In this document: in pieces, positions 1-8,228 of the stretch | Numbering within the stretch: position 1 is the first letter of the stretch | How the letters are laid out: every line of letters starts with the position of its first letter | Assembly (NCBI RefSeq): GCF_030369675.1 | Contig: NZ_CP128477.1 | Coordinates: 186,001 to 250,000 of the forward strand | DNA from: Peteryoungia algae | Lineage (GTDB): Bacteria > Pseudomonadota > Alphaproteobacteria > Rhizobiales > Rhizobiaceae | DNA: 64,000 nt | Direction of reading: 5' to 3' | Program-made: the position numbers and the translations under genes | The notes under the pieces: generated by a model | Database searches by the model: none | Told to the model about the DNA's origin: nothing | The model's input: the letters and a program-made list of their open reading frames with translations, nothing else

Positions 1-276
1 AACACCATGGACCAGGGAACGCAGCAAAATGCCGCTATGGTCGAGCAGACCACGGCAGCCGCCCACAGTCTGGCGCGCGAGGCCGAACAGCTGTTTCAGC
101 TTCTCAGCCAGTTCAGAATCGGCGCCGGTTCTACTCAGTCCAGAGGCGTACCCGCTGCCGCCAACACCCAGTCGCGCCCGCATCCCGCTCCGGCCCGCCA
201 AATGACTGCCAAGGTCGCCAAGGCATTCAACGGCAACGCCGCATTGAAGGCCGGAGACAGCTGGGAAGAGTTCTGA
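1..276 (+). CDS. Methyl-accepting chemotaxis protein, C-terminal end (partial)
   Basis: Only the last 91 codons are in the window; the frame is open from base 1 and the true start lies upstream. The residues MDQGTQQNAAMVEQTTAA followed by a helical stretch ending in LFQLLSQFRI match the membrane-distal end of the signalling domain of methyl-accepting chemotaxis proteins, where the antiparallel coiled coil returns towards the membrane. It continues into a Pro/Ala-rich linker and ends in DSWEEF. A short acidic/aromatic tail such as WEEF resembles the C-terminal tether (WxxF type) used to recruit the adaptation enzymes CheR/CheB, which is an inference. The receptor type and ligand domain cannot be judged. 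Confidence 0.85.
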   Translation, partial: NTMDQGTQQNAAMVEQTTAAAHSLAREAEQLFQLLSQFRIGAGSTQSRGVPAAANTQSRPHPAPARQMTAKVAKAFNGNAALKAGDSWEEF

Positions 277-347
277 GCGTTTGCTGTCGCGTGCCAGGTG
301 CACAAGGGTTGGACCTTCGCCCGTCTTGGTCAAGTCGTTGGCGGGTC

Positions 348-869
348 CTACCCCCACAACTCCGCCCGCATCCACGGTGCCGGTAGCATCAGCCGCCCGG
401 CAAGATCGGCCTCTGACCCGTCCAGCCGCTGCCATTGCCAGGCTTGTCCCCATTCGGCGGGCAGGGGATAGGGCGGGACGACACGGCTTTCCGGCCGGAA
501 GCCGCAGCGGCTGTAATAGGACGGGTCACCGAGCACCAGGACCTGCGCCACGCCCTCGGCCTTGAGGCGCGCGAGACCTTCGGTGATCAGCCCCTGGCCG
601 ATCCCCGTTCGCTGGTGCTGCGGATGCACGGCAATCGGCCCGAGAAGGGCGACGTGTTCGGCCGCGCCCTCCAGTCGGCCGCGGGTGAAGAGCGCGTGAC
701 CGACGAGTGTCTCCCCGGCAACGGCCGAGAGGGAAAGAACGGCAGGGTCAGCGAGCAGCGCTTCGACAAGGGCTGCGAGATCTTCCTCCGGGAAGGCCGC
801 GGCATAGAGGCCGGGGATCTGCGGTCTATCGGCAGGCTGGGTTTCCTGCAAACGGAGGGTGTCGGTCAT
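348..869 (-). CDS. GNAT family N-acetyltransferase
   Basis: A 173-residue protein with the acetyl-CoA binding motif A of the GNAT fold: the segment AVHPQHQRTGIGQGLI (around residues 80-95) contains the Q-R-x-G-x-G pattern that holds the pyrophosphate of acetyl-CoA. It also has the later Y-x-R-x-G-F segment (YYSRCGF) common in YhbS-like acetyltransferases. Substrate is unknown; this subgroup is usually annotated only as N-acetyltransferase. The start at 869 has a good upstream Shine-Dalgarno (GGAGGA). It runs against the chemotaxis gene and away from the copper cluster, so it is probably transcribed alone. Confidence 0.85.
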   Translation of the reverse strand: MTDTLRLQETQPADRPQIPGLYAAAFPEEDLAALVEALLADPAVLSLSAVAGETLVGHALFTRGRLEGAAEHVALLGPIAVHPQHQRTGIGQGLITEGLARLKAEGVAQVLVLGDPSYYSRCGFRPESRVVPPYPLPAEWGQAWQWQRLDGSEADLAGRLMLPAPWMRAELWG

Positions 870-1246
870 GGAATGTCCTCCTGGGAAATGGCGGGTTTAC
901 TGCCTAGGCCGGCTTCCGCCGTGTTGCAAGTCGAAGTGGCGAAGCGGCCATCCGGTCAGTCCGGCTGTGCCGAGGCGGACACGGCGTTCAGAATGGCGGC
1001 AGATAGAATGGACACCAGCCGGTGAAGCGGCCCTGGTCATCTCCGGCTCTTGTTGATCGCATGGCGATATCCGACGTCCAGACAGGAGATCAGTAGCCGG
1101 GATCCGGGACCTTGTGCTCTCGGGCGCGCCTTGCATCGCCGCCTTCTGATCGCCCGGAGACCGGATTTGCGCCTGCGCCGCGGCGCCCGGGGGTTGGCCG
1201 GAGCCGCCCTTGAGGCGGCATGTCCGAAAATCTTCAGCCCTACCCC
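870..1246. other. Intergenic stretch with no recognised gene
   Basis: About 375 bases between the acetyltransferase and the copper promoter. Short open frames on both strands have no recognisable protein character and no convincing ribosome binding site. I see no tRNA-like fold or repeat here. Confidence 0.5.
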
Positions 1247-1277
1247 TTGACCCTCCCATGATGGGAAGGTCCATGTA
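1247..1277 (+). promoter_or_regulatory. CueR/MerR-type promoter of copA
   Basis: The -35 element TTGACC (1247-1252) and the -10 candidate CATGTA (1272-1277) are separated by 19 bases, the stretched spacing typical of promoters activated by MerR-family regulators. The spacer holds an inverted repeat with arms 1249-1259 and 1261-1271 around base 1260 (GACCCTCCCAT / ATGGGAAGGTC, one mismatch). This matches known CueR/HmrR operators. The regulator gene lies directly downstream of copA. Confidence 0.8.
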
Positions 1278-1297
1278 TGGTGGCAGGGGTGACCATC

Positions 1298-3895
1298 ATG
1301 AACATGCAATCCAGGCCGGATACGGCCAAGACGACAGTCGAAACGATCCTTGTGCCCGTCGAGGGCATGACCTGCGCATCCTGTGTGCGACGGGTGGAAA
1401 AGGCCGTGGCGTCAGTACCCGGCGTCGAAGAGAGCGCTGTGAATTTCGCCAGCGAAACCCTCTCCGTCACGCCGGGTGCCGGCTTTTCCGCCGGAGCGCT
1501 CATCGCGGCGATCGAAAAGGCGGGCTATGAAGCCAAGACCGAGACACTGGTGCTCGAGGTCGAGGACATGACCTGCGCCTCGTGTGTCTCGCGGGTCGAG
1601 AAGGCGTTGAAGTCCGTGCCGTCAGTCGAGACGGCGAGTGTCAACCTGGCCACGGGTGAGGCCGTGGTCACGGTGCTGGGCGGGATCTCGGCGATGCCGG
1701 CTCTCGCCGCTGCCGTCACGAAGGTGGGATATGTCGTGCGGCTGTCGGGTGGCGCGGAAACCGCGTCTTCCAGGAGCGATGCCGCTACGGACGATCCGCG
1801 CCATCCGGCTGGCTCCGCCAGTGCAGCCGGCGATGGCCGCGAGGCGCGGCGCGAGAGGGAAGTATCAGGGCTGAAACGCGATTTCCTTATTGCGCTTGTG
1901 CTGACCCTGCCGCTTTTCGTCATGGAAATGGGGGCACATCTCTATCCGCCACTGCATCACGTGCTGATGGGCCTTTTTCCCGGCAACACGCTGTATTTAC
2001 TGCAATTTGCCTTGGCCACCGCAGTGCTCGCCGGCCCCGGCCGGCGCTTCTATGTGAAGGGCATTCCGGCACTCCTGAGGTTGGCGCCCGACATGAATGC
2101 CCTGGTCGCGATGGGAACGGGGGCCGCCTATCTCTATTCGCTGGTGACGACCTTCGCGCCGGGCCTGCTGCCATCAGATGCGCGGCATGTCTATTACGAG
2201 GCGGCGACCGTCATCGTCACGCTGATCCTGCTGGGTCGGCTGCTGGAGGCCCGTGCCAAGGGTCGAACGGGCGCCGCGATCCGCAAGCTGGCCGGATTGC
2301 AGGCGAAGTCGGCGCGCGTGGAGCGGGACGGTGAGACACGCGACATTGCGCTGTCCGAGGTGGCGCTCGGCGATGTCGTCGTGGTGCGGCCGGGCGAGCG
2401 CATTCCGGTCGACGGGCGTGTGATCGACGGGGCAAGCTCGGTCGACGAGGCAATGATATCGGGGGAACCCATACCGGTCGAAAAGGGCCCCGACGCCACC
2501 GTCATTGGCGGCACGGTCAATGGCTCCGGCTCCTTCCGCTTCGAGGCGACGGGCGTCGGCGCCGACATGATGCTCTCGCGCATCATCCGCATGGTGCAGG
2601 AGGCGCAAGGGGCAAAATTGCCGATCCAGAAGCTGGTCGACGAGGTCACGGCCTGGTTCGTGCCTGCCGTCATCGGCATTGCCATCGTGACCTTCCTCAT
2701 CTGGCTGATCCTCGGACCGGAGCCTGCCTATACCCATGGGCTCGTTGCGGCCGTGGCCGTGCTGATCATTGCCTGCCCTTGCGCCATGGGGCTCGCCACG
2801 CCGACATCGATCATGGTCGGGACGGGCAGGGCGGCCGAACTCGGCGTACTCTTCCGCAAGGGGGAGGCGCTGCAGAGCCTTGCGCAGGTCGACTGGGTCG
2901 TGATGGACAAGACGGGCACGATCACCGCTGGAAAGCCTGAGGTGAGCGAGATTGTCACGGCGGAAGGCTTCGGCGAAACCGAGGTGCTGAGACTCACGGC
3001 AAGTCTCGAAGCGCGGTCCGAACACCCGCTGGCCGATGCCATCGTGCGCGCGGCCGAGGCGCGCGGAATTGTCCTGTCTGCCGTGGAGAGCGTCGAGGCT
3101 GTGGCGGGCTTCGGGGTCACGGGGATCGTGGAGGGGCGGCGAATTGCAGCCGGCGCCGACCGGTTCATGGTGAAGCTGGGCGTGATGCAGGAAGCCGGCC
3201 CCAATTCCTCCCCACAAGGGGGAGGTGCGATCACGGCCGACCTCACGGCCGCCGTGAGCCGCTTGGCCGATGAAGGCGCAAGCCCGCTCTATGTCGCTGT
3301 CGATGGCAAGCTGGCGGCGGCAATTGCGGTCGCCGATCCGATCAAGGAAACCAGTGCACGGGCGATCGCGGCGCTGAAAGCCCGTGGCCTGAAGCTGATG
3401 ATGGTGACCGGCGACAACAGGCGCACGGCTGAGGCGGTGGCAAAAAGGGCCGGCATCGATGCTATCGTGGCGGAAGTGCTGCCGGCGGGAAAGGTGAGTG
3501 CGATCAGGGACCTGCAGGCAAAGGGTGGCAAGGTCGCCTTTGTCGGCGACGGCATCAACGATGCCCCGGCGCTGGCGACGGCCGACACCGGCATCGCCAT
3601 CGGCACGGGCACGGATGTGGCGATCGAAAGCGCCGATGTGGTGCTGGTCAATGGCGATCTGATGGGCGCGCTGCATGCCATCGAACTTTCAGACCGGGTC
3701 ATGGGCAATATCCGCCAGAATCTGTTCTGGGCCTTCGGCTACAATGTCGCGCTGATCCCGGTTGCCGCGGGCCTGCTCTATCCGCTGTTCGGCGTGACCT
3801 TTTCGCCTGTTCTCGGGGCGGCGGCCATGGGGCTGTCGAGCGTGTTCGTGCTGACGAATGCCCTGCGGCTGAGGACGGCGAAGGTGACGGGGTGA
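1298..3895 (+). CDS. copA: Copper-exporting P1B-type ATPase
   Basis: This pump uses ATP to move Cu(I) out of the cytoplasm. In numbering from base 1277 it has two N-terminal metal-binding domains (MTCASC near residues 31-36 and 98-103), the transmembrane metal site CPC at 500-502 within [12 protein letters not shown], the phosphorylated Asp of DKTGT at 544, the SEHPLA nucleotide motif and the GDGINDAP hinge. I place the start at 1298 because the promoter -10 covers the ATG at 1277, and AGGGGTGA at 1286-1293 sits well for 1298; ATG 1304 is also possible. The nucleotide domain carries an in-frame insertion reading NSSPQGGGA made by a palindromic repeat. In Rhizobium the gene is also called actP. 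It is followed by cueR and copZ. Confidence 0.93.
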   Translation: MNMQSRPDTAKTTVETILVPVEGMTCASCVRRVEKAVASVPGVEESAVNFASETLSVTPGAGFSAGALIAAIEKAGYEAKTETLVLEVEDMTCASCVSRVEKALKSVPSVETASVNLATGEAVVTVLGGISAMPALAAAVTKVGYVVRLSGGAETASSRSDAATDDPRHPAGSASAAGDGREARREREVSGLKRDFLIALVLTLPLFVMEMGAHLYPPLHHVLMGLFPGNTLYLLQFALATAVLAGPGRRFYVKGIPALLRLAPDMNALVAMGTGAAYLYSLVTTFAPGLLPSDARHVYYEAATVIVTLILLGRLLEARAKGRTGAAIRKLAGLQAKSARVERDGETRDIALSEVALGDVVVVRPGERIPVDGRVIDGASSVDEAMISGEPIPVEKGPDATVIGGTVNGSGSFRFEATGVGADMMLSRIIRMVQEAQGAKLPIQKLVDEVTAWFVPAVIGIAIVTFLIWLILGPEPAYTHGLVAAVAVLIIACPCAMGLATPTSIMVGTGRAAELGVLFRKGEALQSLAQVDWVVMDKTGTITAGKPEVSEIVTAEGFGETEVLRLTASLEARSEHPLADAIVRAAEARGIVLSAVESVEAVAGFGVTGIVEGRRIAAGADRFMVKLGVMQEAGPNSSPQGGGAITADLTAAVSRLADEGASPLYVAVDGKLAAAIAVADPIKETSARAIAALKARGLKLMMVTGDNRRTAEAVAKRAGIDAIVAEVLPAGKVSAIRDLQAKGGKVAFVGDGINDAPALATADTGIAIGTGTDVAIESADVVLVNGDLMGALHAIELSDRVMGNIRQNLFWAFGYNVALIPVAAGLLYPLFGVTFSPVLGAAAMGLSSVFVLTNALRLRTAKVTG
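3207..3225. repeat. GC-rich palindrome inside copA
   Basis: Perfect inverted repeat CCTCCCC / GGGGAGG with a 5-base loop, read in frame as part of the copA nucleotide-binding domain. Close variants occur after copA (about 3909-3925), after the capsid gene (18179-18197) and at the end of the gp10-like gene (22276-22312). It therefore looks like a member of a dispersed rhizobial palindrome family that has been accommodated inside a gene. Confidence 0.6.
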
Positions 3896-3982
3896 GAAGG
3901 CCCACTCGCCTCCACAAGGGGGAGAGTGGTCTCGGGAGCGTTTGTGCCGTCTCGGGGAGGGCCGCGATATGGAGACAGGACC

Positions 3983-4432
3983 ATGACGATGAACATCGGT
4001 GAAGCCTCCGCAGCGTCAGGCGTTTCGGCCAAGATGATCCGCTATTACGAGGAAATCGGGCTGATCGCGCCAGCCGGGCGGACGGCCTCCAACTACCGGA
4101 TCTACGACGCCGACAGCGTCAACCGGCTGCGCTTCGTGCGCCGGTCGCGCAGCCTCGGCTTCTCGCTGGAGGAGACGGAGCGGCTGTTGAAGCTCTGGGA
4201 CGACAAGGCGCGGGCGAGCGCTGAGGTGAAGGCCCTGGCGCTGAGCCATGTCGAGGAGCTGGAGGCGAAGATCGCCGAGATGCAGGCCATGCGGGACACG
4301 CTCGCCCATCTGGCCGAGCGCTGCCAGGGCAATGAGCGGCCGAGCTGCCCCATTCTTGCCGATCTCGAAGGGCGGCCGCTGCGGCAAAGCACCGCCGCAA
4401 ACACGGCGGACAAGGACTGCTGCGGGGATTGA
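3983..4432 (+). CDS. cueR: Cu(I)-responsive MerR-family transcriptional regulator
   Basis: A 149-residue MerR-type activator that senses cytoplasmic Cu(I). The N-terminal winged helix reads MTMNIGEASAASGVSAKMIR, and IRYYEEIGLI is the family signature. The long dimer helix is followed by the metal loop CQGNERPSC, two cysteines with seven residues between them as in CueR, and the chain ends in CCGD. The start at 3983 (or 3989) is preferred over the upstream ATG at 3926, since the family begins here and GGAG at 3971 is correctly placed. Rhizobial members are called HmrR. It sits between its two probable targets copA and copZ. Confidence 0.92.
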   Translation: MTMNIGEASAASGVSAKMIRYYEEIGLIAPAGRTASNYRIYDADSVNRLRFVRRSRSLGFSLEETERLLKLWDDKARASAEVKALALSHVEELEAKIAEMQAMRDTLAHLAERCQGNERPSCPILADLEGRPLRQSTAANTADKDCCGD

Positions 4433-4459
4433 CCTTGCCCCTGTGGGAAGGCTGACAAT
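4429..4459 (+). promoter_or_regulatory. Second CueR-type promoter, in front of copZ
   Basis: TTGACC (4429-4434) overlaps the cueR stop codon. After a 19-base spacer comes GACAAT (4454-4459). The block GGGAAGG falls at spacer positions 11-17, exactly as in the copA promoter. The left half-site is degenerate (TTGCCC). copZ would then be transcribed with a leader of about 40 bases. Confidence 0.7.
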
Positions 4460-4504
4460 CAACAGCACACGAGATGCGCGACGCGCGGAAAGGAAAAGAC
4501 CGTC

Positions 4505-4708
4505 ATGATTGGACAAACCATCTTCAAGATCGAGGACATGACCTGCGGCCATTGCGAAAAGACCGTGGTGAAGGCACTGGCGGAAGTCCTGCCGGGCAAG
4601 GCGGTGAGCATCGATCTCGCCGCCCGCAAGGCCTTTGTCGAGGGCGATGCCTTGCTCGCCGAACAGGCGATCCGCGAGGCGGGCTATACGCCGGTGCGGG
4701 AGGTGTGA
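4505..4708 (+). CDS. copZ: CopZ-like copper chaperone (HMA domain protein)
   Basis: A 67-residue single heavy-metal-associated domain. The metal loop is DMTCGHCEKTV (C-x-x-C near residues 14-17), followed by the beta-alpha-beta pattern of the ferredoxin-like fold and ending in the common EAGYTPV segment. It is expected to carry Cu(I) to the pump encoded just upstream. The start has AGGAAAAG shortly before it. It has its own CueR-type promoter overlapping the end of cueR, so it may be expressed both from that and by read-through. Confidence 0.88.
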   Translation: MIGQTIFKIEDMTCGHCEKTVVKALAEVLPGKAVSIDLAARKAFVEGDALLAEQAIREAGYTPVREV

Positions 4709-4877
4709 CGCGGGAGGTCGTGGGATCTAGGCCGTGCAATTGGGCCGTCGCCAGGAGCTGCTAGCCCGTCGGAAACAGGGAAGACTGCCGGCAGCCCCAT
4801 GTTGCAACGGCCGCAACGGCCGATATTGCGCCGATCCTCTGTCGCCTTCTGCCCAGCTTGCGTTGCTGCTGAATCTC

Positions 4878-4903
4878 AATATATATGTATAGACGTATAT
4901 ATT
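4878..4903. promoter_or_regulatory. AT-rich dyad upstream of the AhpD-like gene
   Basis: Arms AATATATA (4878-4885) and TATATATT (4896-4903) separated by ten bases, only a few bases before the ribosome binding site at 4906-4911. It stands out from the GC-rich surroundings. Its position over the promoter/leader region suggests an operator, possibly for an ArsR-type repressor (inference). Confidence 0.45.
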
Positions 4904-4917
4904 TCAGGGGAGCTGTC

Positions 4918-5268
4918 ATGAGCAAGGACTACGTCGCCATCACGAAACAAATCTCGAATGGGATCAGGACCTTGCGCAAGGATATCCCCGAGGTGATGCA
5001 GGGCTTCTCGGCCATGGCAGGGGCGGCGACCAAGGATGGGGCACTCTCGAAGAAGGTGAAGGAACTGGTCGCGCTCGGCATTGCGATCTCGACCCGCTGC
5101 GACGGTTGCATCGGCTTCCACACGGAAGCGCTGATCAAGCTCGGCTGCACCAAGGCCGAATTCGAGGAGACGCTGGGTCTGGCAGTCTATATGGGCGGCG
5201 GGCCTTCGCTGATGTATGCGAGCGATGCGATGACGGCCTGGGAGCAGTTCGGCGGGCCGGAAGACTGA
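4918..5268 (+). CDS. Carboxymuconolactone decarboxylase / AhpD-like family protein
   Basis: A 116-residue all-helical protein of the CMD/AhpD superfamily. The redox motif STRCDGCIGFH (C-x-x-C plus His) matches the alkylhydroperoxidase D-like members that act as thiol peroxidase components. This makes a thiol-redox role more likely than a true decarboxylase, but the substrate is unknown. The start at 4918 is chosen because AGGGGA lies 6 bases upstream. Extending to 4885 would add MYRRIYFRGAV, encoded by the AT-rich dyad. No partner reductase gene is adjacent. Confidence 0.85.
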   Translation: MSKDYVAITKQISNGIRTLRKDIPEVMQGFSAMAGAATKDGALSKKVKELVALGIAISTRCDGCIGFHTEALIKLGCTKAEFEETLGLAVYMGGGPSLMYASDAMTAWEQFGGPED

Positions 5269-5420
5269 GAGAAGGACGGGTGGCGGCCAGGGTGACCGCG
5301 GCAGACCTCGGCGGAATTCTGGCCGGTCGCGTCATTTTTACATGCTAAATTAGGGAAATTTTCGCACGCCTCGCGGATGAGTGTTCCCGGCGCCGATGTG
5401 GGGTCGGCACCGGACCGGGA

Positions 5421-6638
5421 ATGACATGCGTGAGTGAAGCAGAGACGACAGCCGACCAGACGAGCGCGAGCGCCAAGCGCGCCGGGCAGGGCGGCTCCAA
5501 GGGGCGGCTGGACTGGCTGTTGCGCATGCCATCCGAGGTGGAACGCGCCCATGAACGGGACTTCGGCGCCGGGCGGGTGAAGCACTTGCGTCACGCCATC
5601 ATCGTCGGCCTGATCGTCTACAATATCTTCAACCTGACCAGTCTTCATCTGATGGCGGATATCCATCCGTTCACCGTAATGATGCGCCTTTTCGTGCTCA
5701 TGCCGGGATCGCTGGTCATCTTTGTGCTGGTGCCGCGCGTGCCGCCGGCCTTGCGCGAATTGCTGCTCCTGGGCGGCATGTTCGTCGCGAGCCTTCTGCC
5801 GCTTTACCTGTTCTACATCTCGCAATCCGACCATGCGAGCTACACGCTCGGCGAATTGCCGCTCGTCCTGCTCTTCGGCAACATGCTGCTGGTGCTCCGG
5901 TATCGCTGGGCGCTGCTCTTCACCACCGTCACCTGCCTGACGGCGCTCTGGGTCCTACACGCCAAGCCGGGTCTCGATCAGAATCTCGTCTTTCCGCTGA
6001 CCGTTCAGGTGGTGACCGGGCTCTTCTTCACGCTCTATGGCAACTGGCTTTTCGAGAGGCAGCGATGTCTCGGCTATCTCGCACAATATGACGCGCGGAA
6101 CCGGGCCGACAGGGCCGAGCGCCGCGGCGACGCATTGCGCGACCTGACCCTGACCGACATGCTGACCGGTATCGCCAATCGCCGGCACCTGGACGAGACG
6201 CTCGACGTCTGGCTCACCGACCGGCGCGACGTCTTGCTGATGATGGTCGATGTCGACCACTTCAAAGCCTTCAACGACCGCTTTGGCCATGTCGCGGGCG
6301 ACGACTGCCTGCGCCGCATAGCCTCGGCCATGCAGGCCTTTGCCGCCCGGCACGACGGATTTGCCGCGCGCTATGGCGGCGAGGAATTCACCCTGCTCTT
6401 TGTCGTGGATACGCAGACCGACGGCGCCATCCTTGCCGATCGGCTGGTGCGCCTGGTGCGCGACCTCTCCATCCCGCATCCGGCCCGCCCCGACGGGATT
6501 GTGCACATCACCGTCTCGGTCGGCTATGCCGATACGAGGGAGGGCGGTGTGCGCGATCCGCGCGATCTGGTGACCCGGGCGGATCTGGCGCTGTATGAGG
6601 CGAAGCGTGCGGGGCGCAACAGGTCGAAGGCGCGGTGA
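5421..6638 (+). CDS. Membrane-anchored diguanylate cyclase (GGDEF domain)
   Basis: A 405-residue protein predicted to make cyclic di-GMP from two GTP. The N-terminal half (about residues 55-215) contains roughly six hydrophobic segments, forming a membrane sensor region without a recognised name. The C-terminal half begins around DLTLTDMLTGIANRRHLDE and carries the active-site motif RYGGEEF, a functional GGDEF variant, plus the usual final segment ADLALYEAKRAGRN. No EAL domain is present. I do not see a clear RxxD inhibitory site directly before GGEEF. The ribosome binding site in front of 5421 is weak. Confidence 0.88.
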   Translation: MTCVSEAETTADQTSASAKRAGQGGSKGRLDWLLRMPSEVERAHERDFGAGRVKHLRHAIIVGLIVYNIFNLTSLHLMADIHPFTVMMRLFVLMPGSLVIFVLVPRVPPALRELLLLGGMFVASLLPLYLFYISQSDHASYTLGELPLVLLFGNMLLVLRYRWALLFTTVTCLTALWVLHAKPGLDQNLVFPLTVQVVTGLFFTLYGNWLFERQRCLGYLAQYDARNRADRAERRGDALRDLTLTDMLTGIANRRHLDETLDVWLTDRRDVLLMMVDVDHFKAFNDRFGHVAGDDCLRRIASAMQAFAARHDGFAARYGGEEFTLLFVVDTQTDGAILADRLVRLVRDLSIPHPARPDGIVHITVSVGYADTREGGVRDPRDLVTRADLALYEAKRAGRNRSKAR

Positions 6639-6699
6639 GGGGGGTGTTGTTCAGCAAACGGAGGTACTGCTAACGTTGCCGTCTCACCGGGAGGACAGC

Positions 6700-7485
6700 A
6701 TGGGTTCGCTTCAATTCGAGGGTGTGTTTGCCAAGTTGGCACGAGCGAGCGAGCTAACTGCCATTCTGGAAGGCGAGTTCGACAAACACACTTCGATGTC
6801 TTCGGTCAAAACAGAATCAGATTTTGAGCTTGACGGTCGGCGATGGGTGCTGAGGGCAAGCAGTGATGGAGAGTTGCCTGCAATATTCGCCGTTATGACT
6901 GGTGAAATTGTCCATCATTTAGCGTCGAGCCTCGACCATTTATTCGCGGCTTTAGTAAGTTCCAGTGGCCGGGAGATCAGGCGGGATCACTATTTTCCGG
7001 TATACGTAAATCATGCGGACTATCTTGCCCGAGTTGATAAGCGCTCACTTTTAGACGGACTGCCAGAACACGTCGTCTCGAAAATAAAAGAAGTTCAGCC
7101 ATTCACATCGGATACGCCAAAAGATACGGTCTTGGCGGCTGTCAAGGAGCTAAACAATCAAGACAAGCATCGCCTGTTGGTCGTTCTGCATGCGGCCGCC
7201 ACAATAGCAGACAACCTTGAACTCGGCCACGACGAGCCCTCTAACCGAACTCCAAAGATAACCGGTTTCTGGACGCCACCCCAGTTGGTACCCCTCACGC
7301 CTCGGATGCAGAAAATCTTTGCTGTGGATCTTGCAGATCCAGCGCCGTCGTTTTGGGCTAAGCCAAACATTCGCCGTTACCTCATACTTGCAAACTGCGG
7401 CGAAGCTAAAAATGTACCAGCCATCAGAACCTTGCGCGCGCTGATTGCTGGAGTAACCCATACCGTTGAGATGTTCACCAACTAG
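6700..7485 (+). CDS. Protein of unknown function, AT-richer than its neighbours
   Basis: A 261-residue soluble protein that I do not recognise. The start at 6700 is supported by GGGAGGA at 6689-6695. An upstream in-frame start at 6595 would overlap the diguanylate cyclase. Base composition is visibly lower in GC than everything around it, with codons such as TTT, AAA, ATA and TTA that are rare elsewhere here. That suggests recent acquisition. A segment around residues 68-88 (IVHHLASSLDHLFAAL) is a long amphipathic helix. It ends just before the gene transfer agent cluster, with a terminator hairpin between them. Confidence 0.7.
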   Translation: MGSLQFEGVFAKLARASELTAILEGEFDKHTSMSSVKTESDFELDGRRWVLRASSDGELPAIFAVMTGEIVHHLASSLDHLFAALVSSSGREIRRDHYFPVYVNHADYLARVDKRSLLDGLPEHVVSKIKEVQPFTSDTPKDTVLAAVKELNNQDKHRLLVVLHAAATIADNLELGHDEPSNRTPKITGFWTPPQLVPLTPRMQKIFAVDLADPAPSFWAKPNIRRYLILANCGEAKNVPAIRTLRALIAGVTHTVEMFTN

Positions 7486-7599
7486 ATCAGGCAGAATAGG
7501 AAAATAATCCTTGACACCGTGGCGGTCGTCGGGTAGGTTTGTTGCATGATCGGAAAGCTGTGGCCGCGGGCCCTTGGAGCGGTTCGGCAGAGGTTTTCG

Positions 7600-7624
7600 A
7601 AGGTCCGCTGTGCGGGCCTTTTTT
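7600..7624 (+). terminator. Rho-independent terminator before the GTA cluster
   Basis: Stem AAGGTCCGC (7600-7608) with GCGGGCCTT (7612-7620), three-base loop, one G-T pair, followed immediately by a run of T. It closes the upstream transcript. It also stands just ahead of the first GTA gene's ribosome binding site (GGAGGG, 7631), so it could act as an attenuator. Confidence 0.7.
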
Positions 7625-7640
7625 CGTTTCGGAGGGCGCC

Positions 7641-8111
7641 ATGCTGGAATGCGATCCTGATATGGTCGAGGCACTGCCTGATGTCATCGAGGTGAAGGCG
7701 GCAGGGGCGGGGGATCTCGAAACGCTGCTGTCCGAATTTACCACCGAGATGCGCGCCCAGTTCGATCTCTTCCGCCGGTTGCGGGCCGGAGCCGAGAGCC
7801 TGCTCGACGGGGCCGACGAGGGGCTGGCGAAGCAGGCGCGGGCCGATATCAAGGCGGCGACCGATGCGATGGCGCTGATCGTGCGCACGCTGGAAAAGAT
7901 CGATACGCTGTTGCGCCAGCTCGAGCGCGACCGGCTGGATGCCGAGGAGCGGCTGCTGGAGGCGCGCGATCCGGAGGTTTTGCGCCGTGAGGTCGAGGCG
8001 CTGATTGCAGCACGGGTCGAACAGGCCGTGGCCGGGCGACTGGATGCGGCGGTCGCGGTGCGGCTGGCGCAGGTTGCCGGATTGGCCGAGGGGCGGGGGC
8101 CGCCGCTTTAA
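7641..8111 (+). CDS. Putative GTA small terminase subunit (gp1-like)
   Basis: A 156-residue, almost entirely helical protein with long heptad-like stretches rich in Arg, Glu, Leu and Ala (for example around residues 85-125). It lies directly upstream of the large terminase, the position of gp1 in the Rhodobacter capsulatus gene transfer agent, where gp1 acts as the small terminase that starts headful packaging. I infer the role from position and helical character, not from a diagnostic motif. The start at 7641 has GGAGGG five bases upstream; the longer frame from 7539 would read through the terminator hairpin. Confidence 0.6.
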   Translation: MLECDPDMVEALPDVIEVKAAGAGDLETLLSEFTTEMRAQFDLFRRLRAGAESLLDGADEGLAKQARADIKAATDAMALIVRTLEKIDTLLRQLERDRLDAEERLLEARDPEVLRREVEALIAARVEQAVAGRLDAAVAVRLAQVAGLAEGRGPPL

Positions 8112-8228
8112 ATTGATCGCATCTCTCTGCGTCATGGCGATGGATTGCCTGGCCAGACTTCGGATTTCGCACGTAAGGGGATCGATTCTGTTGCCACACG
8201 GCCAGCGGATGCTTCCAGGAGACTGCCG

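Noticed and set aside
2174..3676. 500-codon open frame antisense to copA
   Set aside because: It is a shadow frame of high GC coding DNA; the product is rich in Arg, His and Asp with no family character, while the sense strand encodes an obvious P-type ATPase.
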